NCBI GenBank assembly: GCA_026545765.1
Contig: CM048844.1
Coordinates: 18,050,237 to 18,114,236 of the forward strand
Origin: Plantago major
Lineage: Eukaryota; Streptophyta; Magnoliopsida; Lamiales; Plantaginaceae
DNA: 64,000 bases
Direction of reading: 5' to 3'
Under the pieces are notes generated by a model. The model did no database searches. It was given only the letters and a program-made list of their open reading frames with translations, and was not told the origin of the DNA. Both the position numbers and the translations under genes were made by a program. Within the stretch, counting starts at the first letter, position 1. Every line of letters begins with the position of its first letter. Shown one piece after another: positions 10,702 to 22,218 of the stretch.

Positions 10702-12300
10702 ATGACGCACTCAGACGAATACGTTCTGGAAGAGGTAGAGGAGGTGGACGTCGTCACTCAAATCAAAACCTTGGCGGCCCATATGCAAGAGAACGCCAAG
10801 AAGATCAAGCTCCTTGAGGACGAGAACCGCGTTGTCCGCCAGGAGAACTCGCTCTTGAAGGAAAGGGTTGAGTCTGTCGTCCACCAGGAAGCTCCAACAT
10901 TGGACGCGGCCTCGTCTCGCCGACTGACTCATGGCACTGGGGTGGAGAACCCACCATGCAACACGATTGAGGCTTGCCAGCTAACCTTTGAAGAGACGGA
11001 AGGGGTGATTCCCGTAACTCCAGTCTCTCAAGTGGTAAGCGCTCTGCCAAGGCCATCCCTTGAGATCACTCAAGGTACCACCAGCAGAAGGGTTTCGTTC
11101 GAAGGTGCTAACCCAAGGATGAACGATGAATCACCACAACAACGCAACCAAAGCGCAAGTCAGGTAGATCACTTTCTAACCCTCTCTGCAGGTCATGGAA
11201 GTATCAACGAGGAGCTAGCCTCCAAACTGGTGAGCTTGGAAGAGATGATCCAAAGGATCCCTGGAGTGCCAGCACCGATCAAGAAGAGCTTACCCAACAG
11301 CTTTTCTGACTCTCCCTTCGCCGATGCTATAGCCTTGGTGGAGATGCCAACCAAGTTCACCTTCCCAAGCATGAAGCTCTATGATGGAACGACGGACCCG
11401 GACGACCATGTCTCACAGTACAAGTAGAGGATGTTCACCATAGCCATCCCCAGGGATCTCCGTGAGGCATGCATGTGCAAAGGGTTTGGCTCCAGTCTGA
11501 TCGGACCAGCCCTACAATGGTATACCAACTTACCCAACAATTTCATTTCTTCTTTTGTCCAATTAGTCGACTGCTTTGTGGAACAATTCGCAAGCGATAA
11601 GCTTTTGAAACCGCTTGACGACTTGTATAGCGTCCGGAAAAGACCTAACGAATCTCTAGAGTACGTCGCAAAAGATTGACAAGGAGAAGGTGTCGATCCC
11701 AATTGTAACAAGGACATCATCAGCGCCTTCCGCAAAGGATTACCACCCAACTCGGGGTTGTACAAGGAGCTGACCATGTACCCCTGTCGAACAATGGAAG
11801 ACGTGCTCGCCAAGGCATGGGCTCAGATCAAATGGGAGGAGGATGATGCCAACAGACCTTACATGTCAAGCCAAAGCATTCGCAGGGAGCCCAAGCCTGA
11901 CAGGCGAGTTGAACGAAGGGTTCCAGACTATCGTGCTAGGCCATACCCAACTGAGAGAAGACATGGACCTGTTGTGAATCCACCTCGCCCTCCAATCCAA
12001 CAAAGGAGGACAGAAACCCGAGCACCGCCTCCGACTTACTCCCTTAACATTGAACCAGAGGAGTGTGTAGCAGTCATGAAAAGCATGGGTGACAAAGTTA
12101 GATGGCCAGGAAAACTCAGGACACCTCCAGATCAAAGAAACTCCAACAAGTGGTGTGAGTTTCATGGAGACCATGGCCATACAACTGCAGAGTGCATCTC
12201 CCTGCGATTGGAGGTAGCCGAGCTCTTGAAGAGAGGGCACTTGATGGAGTACCTCTCTAACAAAGGTAAAAAGACCCTCGCCACTCGGCAGGGCACTGAT
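10702..12300 (+). pseudogene. gag region of the Tat element
   Basis: The first part is acidic and predicted coiled coil (LEEVEEVDVVTQIKTLAAHM onward). The retrotransposon gag fold follows, with LYDGTTDPDDHVSQYK and then GPALQWYTNLP. Near 12150-12200 there is a short zinc-knuckle-like [14 protein letters not shown], the Cys-His-His-Cys form usual in this plant clade. Gag would form the particle that packages element RNA. The region is a fossil with breaks. Confidence 0.8.
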
Positions 12301-12499
12301 CTGCCTGAGCCCCCTCAGACCAACGAGGTGATCAACGTAATCTCTGGGGGGTCAGAGATCAACGGTGTCTCATACTCTGCGGCGAAGCGCCATAGTAGGC
12401 AAACGGTAAGACCTGAACCTAACGCTCGCAGGGCATCAGACACCTCTTCGTCTGACTTGACTATTAGCTTCTCAGACCAAGAGTCTAAGCAACTAATCA

Positions 12500-12795
12500 G
12501 TCCTCATGACGATGCTTTATTTATTTCAATTCTTATTGCAAACTGTCTTACGAAGAGAGTTCTCATTGACAATGGGAGCTCTGCTAACATCATTTTCCTA
12601 GATGCTCTGACAGAAATGGGCATAGATGAGGCTGCCATCCTCCGCCAGCCGACGACTCTATATGGTTTCAGCGGAGAAAGAAAGTACACGTTGAGTGTTA
12701 CCTTCCTCTCACGGAAAGGCGTCGACCTACCGAAGTTCACGATTGTAAACGGTCAAATTGCTATAATGCCATCCTTGGTAGCAATGGATTCATGA
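12500..12795 (+). pseudogene. Aspartic protease region of the Tat element
   Basis: The phrase [13 protein letters not shown] carries the D-[ST/N]-G-type active-site loop of retropepsins, followed by a flap-like LYGFSGE. This enzyme matures the element polyprotein. Part of a fossil element. Confidence 0.75.
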
Positions 12796-12889
12796 GATGA
12801 AAGCGATCAGTCGACTTACCACGGTGATTCGCTTCTACCAAGTGGGGGTGAAGGAGATTTTTGGCAAAGAACGGATGCGAGGACATGTT

Positions 12890-13975
12890 ACATGGAAGCC
12901 TTGAAGCGGCGTAGAGTTATAGCAATTCTGAACTCAACCCCTAGCGACCCAGACCAGCCAGGGATGGAAGAGCTCGATGAAGTTCATATTCACCCAGACC
13001 ATCCAGATCACAAAGTTCAGATTGGGGCAAGGTTGAGACCAGAGCTACGAGAGCAACTGATCACATTTCTCAAAGTTCACCATGACTGCTTTGCTTGGTC
13101 ACATGCAGACATGACAGGAGTTGACCCAGAGGTAATCAACCACAGACTTGAGGTCGACCCAGACTACCCACCAGTCAGACAGAAACGGAGGAAGTTAGCT
13201 CCAGAGCGGAACAAAGTTATCAATGAAGAAGTCCAGAATTTACTTGATATCGGATCAGTCCGCGAAGTACACTACCCAGACTGGTTAGCCAACGTTGTGG
13301 TAGTGAAGAAGAAGAATGGCAAGTGGCGAGTGTGCATCGACTTCACCGACCTCAACAAAGCATGCCCGAAGGATTCTTTTCCACTTCCACACATAGACAT
13401 GCTAGTGGATGCTACTGCAGGACATGAGCTTTTAAGCTTCATGGATGCATTCTCAGGTTACAACCAGATACTGATGCACCCTGAAGATCAAGAGAAGACA
13501 GCCTTCATCACAGAGAGAGGAACCTTCTGTTATAAGGTCATGCCATTCGGACTAAAGAATGCAGGAGCCACTTACCAGCGACTAGTCAACTGTATGTTCG
13601 CTAGCATGCTGGGGGACACCATGGAGGTGTACATCGACGACATGCTGGTCAAGTCCTTGGTTGCTGATCAGCACCTCGACCACCTCCGCCAAGCCTTTTC
13701 AGACCTTCGTAGGTATAACATGAAATTGAATCCAGCCAAATGCTCATTTGGAGTCTCCTCTGGGAAATTCCTTGGGTATTTGGTCACGCAAAGAGGTATT
13801 GAGGCTAACCCTGATCAAATTCGTTCAATTTATAACATTCCCTCCCCCAAGTGTGTTAAGGATGTGCATAAATTAACTGGGAGGCTAGCAACCCTCAGTA
13901 GGTTCATACCCAAGTCTTCCGAGAGGTGTCGACCATTCTTTGACACTCTACGGAAGACTAAAGACTTCCGATGAC
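12890..13975 (+). pseudogene. Reverse transcriptase region of the Tat element
   Basis: Clear Gypsy reverse transcriptase landmarks occur in order: KKNGKWRVCIDFTDLNKACP, FMDAFSGYNQILMHP, MPFGLKNAGATYQRL, the catalytic VYIDDMLVKS, then KCSFGVSSGKFLGYLVT. The YIDD form of the active-site motif is normal for this superfamily. It is the best-preserved part of the element. Confidence 0.9.
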
Positions 13976-13984
13976 GGGAGTGTG

Positions 13985-14730
13985 TGAGGCGCCTGCAACA
14001 AATCAGCGTTACCTCACCACATCTCCAAGACTCTCGAAGCCCGAGGTTGGAGACTACATTTATCTACCTAGCAATCTCAAACCGGTACGGCGGCGTCCTA
14101 GTCAGAGAAGAAGATGGAAACCAACTCCCAGTCTATTACGTGAGCAAGTCCCTCTTGGGCCTTGAAACACAATACTGACCAATTTGGAAAGCTAGCCCTT
14201 GCACTGGTCACCTCAGCAAGGAAGCTGCACCCTTACTTTCAATGCCATCCAATCGTAGTTCTCACCACTTTCCACTTCGCATGTCTACACAAGCCGAGGT
14301 TTCGGTAGACTTTCAAAATGGGCGGTCGAACTCGTTAGTCTGACGTCTCCTTCGACCCGCTACCCATCAAGTCACAGCGCCGCAGACTTCATAGCGATTT
14401 CACTCCAACGAATTAGATCAAGCGAGAAAGGAATTATTTTGTTTACGGAGAAGGACCTGACTTGCGGTGGAAGCTCTCGATCGATGGCTCGATAATACGA
14501 AAGTGGACTTGCCATAGTCCTTACCTCGCCAGACGGAGACACAATCGAAGAGCCATCCGATCTGGATTTAAAGCAACAACAACGAGTCCGAATGAGGCGC
14601 TTATAGTGGCCTCGGCTCGTGACATGGGCATAAAAATCTTGATGCAGTTGGACTCACAATTAGTAGTTAACGATTGCAGGCTCTTATCAAACCGAGGACA
14701 CCAAGATGGTGCCTATCTTGACTAGTCGAG
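13985..14730 (+). pseudogene. RNase H region with a second RNase H-like domain
   Basis: A connection/RNase H segment (PVYYVSKSLLGLETQY) is followed by a second RNase H-like stretch. That stretch has WKLSIDGS, EALIVASARDMGIKILMQLD and SQLVVND. Duplicated RNase H domains are a known hallmark of Tat-lineage elements. Heavily decayed. Confidence 0.7.
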
Positions 14731-15079
14731 GAGTTGCGATCCTCCTTGAAAGGTTCTCTATTTCGCAGTGCAGGGGCGAGAACGATCGTCATGAACACCT
14801 AGCCAACCTAGGCGACCATCATACCACAGTGCCAATGACAATTCGATAGTATACATCTGATGGCCCTTGACATGGAAGGCGAATGCACTAATTAAGCGGT
14901 GGTGAAATCACGACCAAACTTGGATGGCTCGATAGCATTATACTTGTCACGGAGACCTTCCGGAAGGCGAAGCGAAAGCGAGTGAAGGAGAAGCGACCGT
15001 TTCACACTCCTCGACGAACAACTCTATAGGAGATCCTACTCGGGACCCCTACTCGGTGTGTAGCAAATAATGAGGCGGA

Positions 15080-16105
15080 CATGTTACGTGAGTTACATGC
15101 AGGGGAATGTGGCAACCATTCTGGAGCTCGAAGCCTTGCACACCGAGCGCTCACAGCAGGGTACTATTGCCCAACTATGAGGGCTGACGCCATAGACTTT
15201 GTGAGAAGATGTGACTCATGCCAAAGACACACAAATCAGCCACCTTCCACCAGAGAAGCTGCATCCATCCGTCACCCTCTGGCCTTTTATGAAATGGGGG
15301 ATGGACATAGTAGGAAAACTACCTATTGCACCAGGCCAACGAGTATACATGCTGGCAGTCACCGACTACTTCACCAAGTGGGTGGAAGCGGAAGCCTTCA
15401 AGCAAGTCCGTGACACAGAGGTAAAAAATTTCATTTGGAAACATGTGATTTGCGGTCGAGTCCCTTACGAAATCGTGACAGACAATGGCTCCCAGTTCAT
15501 AAGCTATGAGTTTCAAGATTTCTGCAAGGAATGGGGAATCAAGCTTACGTTCTCGACCCCACGCTATCCTCAAGCAAATGGATAAGCAGAGTCTACCAAT
15601 AAGACCATCATGAACAGTCTCAAAAAACGATCAACAACAAGCGAGCATGGTAAGCCGAACTCCCGAGCGTCCTTTGGTCCCATCGAACTACACTAAGGCG
15701 CATCGAGAAACACCGTTTAGCATGGTCTATGGGACCGAAGCAGTCATACCCATAGAAGTGGGACTACCCACAGCAAGATACAAAATGGCTAGCGAGCAGA
15801 CCAACAATGCAGAATTGGCGCACAAACTCGACTTGGTTGACGAACTCAGGGAAAGAGCCATGATTCAGATTGCCGCCTATCAACAGAAGGCCGCACAACA
15901 CTTCAACAAGAACATACGCCTGCGGACCTTCAAGCGGGATGATTGGGTTCTACGTAAGGTATTCCAGAACACCAAGGAGACAGGAGCTGGCAAGCTTGGA
16001 CCAAATTGGGAAGGTCCTTACAAAATCACAAAGGTAGTAAGACGTGAAGCTAGAAACGAGGAAGGACGACAGATAGCCAACAGTTGGAATGCCATCCACT
16101 AAAAG
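15080..16105 (+). pseudogene. Integrase region of the Tat element
   Basis: The H2C2 zinc-binding part (HAGECGNHSGARSLAHRAL onward, CDSCQRH) precedes the catalytic core with MDIVGKLP, AVTDYFTKWVEAEAFKQV and VTDNGSQF. A carboxy-terminal part has TPFSMVYGTEAVIPIEVG and NWEGPYKI. There is no obvious chromodomain, which fits Tat. It would insert element DNA and make the 5-bp duplication. Broken. Confidence 0.85.
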
Positions 16106-17329
16106 AGGTATCACTTCTAATGTTCAACCGTCCCACCCCCCCCCCCCCCCCAAACCTTCCCAGGGGGTCCAAATGTCTTGCTGACACTCGACGACTGAGT
16201 ACATACGAGATTCTCGACCTTTGGAAGGTCGAACAATCACCTGACCCAATAGGTTGACAGCTGATCGTCTACTTTGTCAGAGAAACTTCTCTCTGCGAGC
16301 AGCATGTCGCCCAAGTCTAAGGTATGGTCCAAATTTTGTTTGGCGAGATTAATCTCTCATCGAACAACCGATCGACTAGAAATGCCGGTTAGTGACGGTG
16401 GTAGTCGATCTAACACCCCTTCCCCAAAGGGTCCAGCGTCTTGCGGGCTATCGCTGCGTGACTCAAACAACCGTCAGACACCTCGGCGACAATAATCCTT
16501 GAGAAGTCATCGGCCGACCAAAGAGGCCCTCACTATTTCACAATCCAAACAACAAGGTGGTTGGTCATTCACTTCACCTGATGTGCACGACATTGTTCCA
16601 CATGCGGCTTGTCACCTGCAGTCGAGGTACCATTACTTGCTTCCATGAGATTGATTTCTCACCTAACCCGGTGACTGACGAGGCTGGTGGTCACCTAACC
16701 AGCTAAGCGGTCAACCGCCCCACCACCCCCAACCTTCCCAAGAGGATCCGTTCCATCTCATGTTGCAGACAACGAAATGGCTAAGGTGAAGCCCAAAATC
16801 ACCTCAACACTTCAAAGTGCTCACCATTCAGGAACATAAGCACAATAGTGGCAACCATCCATCAAACGAACAACACAAAATATGGATTCACATTTATTTT
16901 GATCGGCTTCAACTTGTTTAACCCACACCTTGCGTCAACAAATCGCTCAGTAGCTTAAACAGGTTGAAGTCATCAAAATTAATGGTCACTCACATACAAA
17001 CACGTTAGGCAGACAAGAGTTCTCTGTGTATTCCAACCATCTCAACCCACTTACCGAGAATGTGCGAGCTCTCTCAGACAGAAAAACATATTGCCACGCT
17101 ACTCGATTAGAAAGGTACGACCTAAAGTCATATTATAATATTTATTTCTCTCTAACACTGAAACCGACCAAAAATTAGTCGATTGACTAACAACTAAGGC
17201 GGGGCGGTTCGCGCCTCCCCTCTCAAGAGGGTCCATCAACGATTTGGCGGTTATGGCGAAATCGACTCCATAAAGAAAATTATGCGCAGACGGCGTGGCA
17301 ACCTAACGCAAGTTGATACATAGTTGTCC

Positions 17330-17590
17330 GACGGACCATACATGGCACCCAACGGAAGCTGACAATTCGCCCGACAGACGCAACATGGTACCCTAGCTGC
17401 TAGCTGAATGACACAGTCGCCTGACAAACGTAGCATGATACTCTAGCTGCAAGCTGACTGACACAGTCGCCTGACAAACGCAACATGGCACACTAGCTAC
17501 AGGCTGACCAACAAAGCTGCCTGACAGGCGGAACATAGCACCCCATCTGCAAGCTGACACACGAAGATGTCTGACGAATCCAGCATGGCG
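17330..17590 (+). repeat. 50-bp tandem repeat, about five units
   Basis: The word CCTGACAAACG or a close variant starts at 17370, 17420, 17470, 17520 and 17570, exactly 50 bp apart. It is followed in each unit by a CAACATGGCAC-like word and GCTGCAAGCTGAC. A weaker unit precedes at about 17330. Confidence 0.85.
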
Positions 17591-17651
17591 CAAAATTCAG
17601 CATGTAGATGGACGATCACGATAATAGTTCAAGCACTACTCCTTCGGACTA

Positions 17652-17668
17652 GAGCTTAAACTGGGGGA
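17652..17668 (+). promoter_or_regulatory. Internal polypurine-like tract
   Basis: AAACTGGGGGACAAAC resembles the true polypurine tract of this element (AGAGTGGGGGACAAA at 20711). It may be a secondary primer site or the mark of an older element end. Confidence 0.35.
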
Positions 17669-18869
17669 CAAACATAGTAGATAAAGTTCAACAGTGCCAA
17701 ACACGGCGCTTAGAGGTTAGTCTACCATGGTTCATTCAAATTAGACTTGTAAAACAGCATGACTGCATGATTTATGAACATGTCTGACTCTCCATCAAGA
17801 ACTACGTTTTAGTATAAATTCTGAGAACAAAACATCTTTAACTTCATGTGTTATTCATTACTTCGAGCTACTTTACTCATCTATGATGACTCTAGTCGAA
17901 TACTTATGTTTGCTAAGTTATGTATTTGAGATCCCGTTTATTGCAACCATCATACATATTCAAGTACGAGACATATGAACGACCTACGAGCATCAAAATT
18001 TAGCTATGTTCAGCATCAAAATTACAAGCCGACATGCACGACATGCCTCAATCTACACACTTCTAGCTGGAACTAATTCCTAACATGCAAACACAACACT
18101 CATCGCCAACAGAGGCCAAAGCCTCATCTAACATGCATGCCAAACAAAATATTCAACGTGTTGGCTCTACAACAATCCATCAACACGCCCATTTTCTAAC
18201 AAAGCATCACAGCATGAATATTTATGAAAGCTAGACGAAAATATCCGTAAACATATTCAAAATGGCGCAATTTCATCAAATTTTATCTCCAATCTACTCC
18301 ACCGGACATCAGTTGATACAAAAAGCAACATACATTTGTCTACCCTATGACGCTACTTCAAAGCAAAACAACTTACAATCTGCCTAAGTAAGTCTACGAT
18401 GTCCTATCCAAGGTCCAAGCAGAAATCACCAATCTAGCCAAGCGAACTCCGTTCTGACTCCACCAAGTACGCTCCTGCGCAATCAAGAAATCGAGTTACG
18501 CAAGAGAAGAGTAAAACTCCAATAGATCAAATTCCAAGACATAAATCCAAACATATACACGACGCATCCCTCGCAATTTTCGTTCATCCATCAGATATCC
18601 CTTACACCATTCATCCACAGTTAAAAGGGAAGCAAAAAGTTTAGCTACGTCAAAACGAACTCAAAGTGCAAACAAGAACACGACTTGCGCAATTTCGAGC
18701 ACAAAAACGAGAAACCCTCGCAATCCAACTACAATTTTTTAGTTCGCTCATCTCCACATCAGCTAATATTCAATTTATTCATACCAAAAGCAAGTCGAGA
18801 CCACCGACACAATCCGATATCAAAATTACTAATTCAGCATTGTAACACAAACTGAGCTAAGAATATAAC

Positions 18870-19490
18870 TCTGACAATGATCATAAATTCCAGAGCAAAC
18901 GCAGTGAAAAATCGAAAATTAACGCAGTCAGGTATAAATTCACCGTTTGCAAAAAAGAAGGCTCGACTGAAGAACGAGCTGAAAGAGAGAGAGAAGCATA
19001 AATCTCACCGAAAATTGGAGAAATCCAGTCACCTTCACCGCGCAGCTCACACCGACACCGCACCTCCCTTCTCCGCTCTCTCCTTCAACTCTCTCTCCCT
19101 CGACTTTGCCTCCTCCCTCCATGCGCACCACCGTCACTCGATCCCTCACTCAAGAAAAGCTTCAGCCACACACAGATCTCCTCAACAACGCCTCCACCGG
19201 AATTCACCACCAGTTTCTCTTCGCCGCACCTCCACCGAAATCCACCAATCTATCTTCGCCGCACCTCCACCGAAATCCACCATGAGGGCACGAATCAGAT
19301 TTGGTCAGATTTTGTAACAAGAGTTGAAAGGAAGAGGTGAGCTCGCGCGAAGAAGAAGGGTGAAGAAGATGAGTCTGCGTGAAGAGAGAAGAAGAAAGGT
19401 GAATAAGGTGAGTCTGCGTGAAGAAGGGCGAAGGAGAGAAGAAGATCGATTTCAATTTTGTGACTGGAACAGTGAAAATGGCGTGAAGGT
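18870..19490. other. Gene-like insert in the Tat 3' region, origin unknown
   Basis: Composition changes to CT-rich then GA-rich blocks, like a plant 5' leader with its first exon. A 30-bp phrase around TTCGCCGCACCTCCACCG occurs twice in tandem. A 146-codon plus-strand frame (18877-19317) covers part of it, but its product is low-complexity, rich in Ser, His and Arg, and matches nothing I know. Captured host sequence is one explanation; locally expanded element sequence is another. Confidence 0.3.
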
Positions 19491-19599
19491 ATGAGGCAGC
19501 TTCAATTTGTGTTATGTTGGGCTATATGAAACCACTTTCAAATTCTAGGGTTTTGACCCAAATTGAATAATAATGGGTAAATAGTACAAGTCAAAATCT

Positions 19600-19790
19600 T
19601 GCTAGTACTTCTTTTCGGGCAAGTTGAACTTCATTTCGGGCAAGTCATATTTCAATTCGGGCAAGCCATGCACCAATTTAGACAAGGCAAGCACCAATTT
19701 AAATTCGGGCAAGGCATGCACCAATTCGGGCAAGGCATGCTCCATTCGGGCAAGTCGTACCCCAATCCGGGCAAGTCATCTTATTCCAGG
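19600..19790 (+). repeat. Short TTCGGGCAAG repeat array
   Basis: TTCGGGCAAG/GGGCAAGCCATG words recur about nine times over 190 bp with irregular spacing, directly before the 84-bp array. Confidence 0.7.
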
Positions 19791-20300
19791 CTGCAAGCTC
19801 CAGCTCATCCAACCAAGGTGTGTGCTTATAAGCTACCACCTTGCGGTTGACTCGTCAAACTAAAATTTTCAGCCTGCAAGCTCCAGCTCATTCAACCAAG
19901 GTGTGTGCTTGTAAGCTACCACCTTGCGATTGACTTGTCAAACTAAAATTTTCAGTCTGCAAGCTTCAGCTCATCTATCCAAAGATGTCTGTCTGTAAGC
20001 TAGCACCTTACGATTGGCTTGCCAAACTAAAATTTTCAGTCTGCAAGCTCCAGCTCATCTAGCCAAAGATGTCGGTCTGTAAGCTACCACCTTACGACTG
20101 GCCTGCCAAACTAAAATTTTCAGTCTGCAAGCTTCAGCTCATCTATCCAAAGATGTCTGTCTGCAAACTACCACCTTACGATCGACTTGCCAAACTAAAA
20201 ATTTCAGTCTGCAAGTTTTCATCTTGCAAGAACGAATTGCCCATTTACAATTTTTCAGTCTGCAAGTTTTCATCTTGTTAGATTGAAGTGCCCAGTTTCA
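19790..20300 (+). repeat. 84-bp tandem repeat, about five units plus decayed ones
   Basis: CTGCAAGCTCCAGCTCAT or a close variant starts at about 19790, 19873, 19957, 20041 and 20125, then decays from 20208 on. Each unit includes AAGCTACCACCTT and CAAACTAAAATTTTCAG. Confidence 0.88.
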
Positions 20301-20709
20301 ATTTTTCAGTCTGCAAGCTCCCGTCTTGCTAGATTGAATTGCTCGTCCTGAAAATGTCAGTCTGTAAATCTCCGACTTACTAGATTGACTTGTCAAACTG
20401 AGAATGTCAGTCACTAAAAATCCATCTCGCTAGGTTGATTGATCCCAGCCAAGTGTGTCTGTCGGTGAGCTTCTGCATTGCAAGTTTGATGACTTGCTCT
20501 GCCAAGCTAACCACTAGATCACTACGAGTGACATCCACACCTCTATCCAATCGCTCTCCCTATCAATGAGCTTATCATTTGTTATCCCGATATACTTACG
20601 GGGTAACTGATACCTTTGATTGAGCAAAATATCATTGGCCTATGATATGGTGCGCATCACTCTTTTGGGCATAAAATTTCTACTCTCCGACTCGAAACAC
20701 TCGACTCGA

Positions 20710-20725
20710 AGAGTGGGGGACAAAT
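20710..20725 (+). promoter_or_regulatory. Polypurine tract of the Tat element
   Basis: AGAGTGGGGGACAAAT lies immediately before the 3' LTR start at 20726, the place and composition expected for the plus-strand primer. Confidence 0.75.
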
Positions 20726-21059
20726 TGTATTGGCCAAAATTCGCTCTTGTCAACTAGACTAACGGATCGGCCCATCAAGGCTACAGCCCAACCCACAATC
20801 CATTAATGAGTCCGCCTTGACTTCATACGTGAGTTGGACTCCAAAGGCCGGTTAGCAAGCCCACCTAGCTGAGTCATCCATCTAGCCAATCAGCTCGCAT
20901 GCCACCTGACTAGCTCACACCTTGCCAACCTTCCAGGTGGTTGACAAGCTAGCTCACCTAGCTTCGACCTTGCATGTGACTCTCGGTCGATCATTTTGAC
21001 AACAGACTAACTTGACTCCGGTGGCTTGTGACTTACACTACAAGAAAGCCTGTTAATAG

Positions 21060-21320
21060 CCACGAAGAATCCGTCGCTAGCTAGCGACGAATCGCTAGGT
21101 TTAATGACGGATAAGCCTATCCGTCGTTAAACATAACGACGGATAGGCTTATCCGTCTTTAGTTAACGACGGATACGACTATCCGTCGTTAAACCTAGCG
21201 ACGGATAATCTATCCGTCGCTCGATTCGTTGACCAAGAAAAAAAAAAGGGAAAATAAATTTTTTTAAAAAAAAATGGAACTCTAGCGACGGATAGGCTAT
21301 CCGTCGCTAGAATTCCAGTT
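21060..21320. repeat. Left subterminal GCGACGGAT hairpin cluster
   Basis: About eight copies of CGACGGAT or its complement ATCCGTCG occur, mostly as facing pairs (for example GCGACGGATAATC facing ATCCGTCGC). Subterminal repeats are the known binding sites for the DNA-binding protein of CACTA elements (TNPA in En/Spm). That role here is inferred from position. Confidence 0.85.
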
Positions 21321-22218
21321 TTTTACGGGAAGCAGAATGCTTCCTTCCCCATTTTCTCTTCTTCCTCATTCTTCTTCCTTTCTTCTCCTTATTTCGCCCA
21401 AAGCCATTCCGGTCCAAATCTCAACCATTTTGTTCATTCTTCGTGTACATTCGAATCTCATGAATCAAGGAGGTCAATTCTGCCGTCAATTTCAAATTCC
21501 ATCCGCTCATTTCTCCGGATTCGAAGGTAAACCCTAATTTTTTATATTTGGGAATTTTGTTACTTTGGACTAATTTGAGCAATTGAATGTAAATGGAGAG
21601 TATATAGTACTTAGTTTAGATGTAATTAGGTAATGTTTTACCTTTGAGATGTGCAATTGATATATATTGATTGTGAATTTGAATTTTTAGTATAGTATGT
21701 TTGTAAGTATGTTGGACTTTTAATTAATTTGATATTTGTGTATATTTAGTAAAATTATGAAGATTTAGTACCTCGTTTTGAAACCCTAACTTTTTGACAT
21801 ATTTGAAAATTTTAGTTAATTTAGACTAATTTAAGCAATTGTAATTGTATGTTTAATTAACTTTGAGATGTGAAATTATTTGAATTGTTAATTAGTATAA
21901 TGTTAAGTATGTCGTAGTTTTGATTTAAGTATGTTAATTAAGATTTGCAATTGTTTCATTTGATAAATTTATACATGTACTAGATTATAAATTATGAGAA
22001 TTTAATTAATGAAGTGTGTTGATATAATTTGGTGATTACATTCGTAAAATGCATGTAATTTATAATTTATAAATTCGCATTAAAGGGTTGGAATGCTTTA
22101 TTTGTAATGGGAATTTTGGTAAGAGACATAAACTTTTAACATGCAAGAAATGGGAAAATGGGAATGGAGTTGAAAAAATACGATCTAATCAATTCATGTC
22201 AGGTTATATAATCATCCA

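Larger units (their letters stand above)
16106..20709 (+). other. Long non-coding 3' region of the Tat element
   Basis: About 4.6 kb between integrase and the 3' LTR, where Tat elements commonly carry extra non-coding or accessory sequence. It holds a 16-base C-run (16136-16151), a 50-bp tandem array, an internal polypurine-like tract near 17657, a GC-richer purine/pyrimidine-skewed block (18870-19480) and an 84-bp tandem array. I find no accessory frame with recognisable similarity. Confidence 0.6.

Noticed and set aside
17330-17590. CRISPR-like array (regular 50-bp spacing)
   Set aside because: The whole unit repeats with no unique spacers, it lies in a plant retroelement, and no cas genes exist.
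18877-19317. 146-codon plus-strand frame as an accessory Tat protein
   Set aside because: Low complexity, no recognisable domain and composition explained by CT-rich sequence; kept only as a gene-like block.
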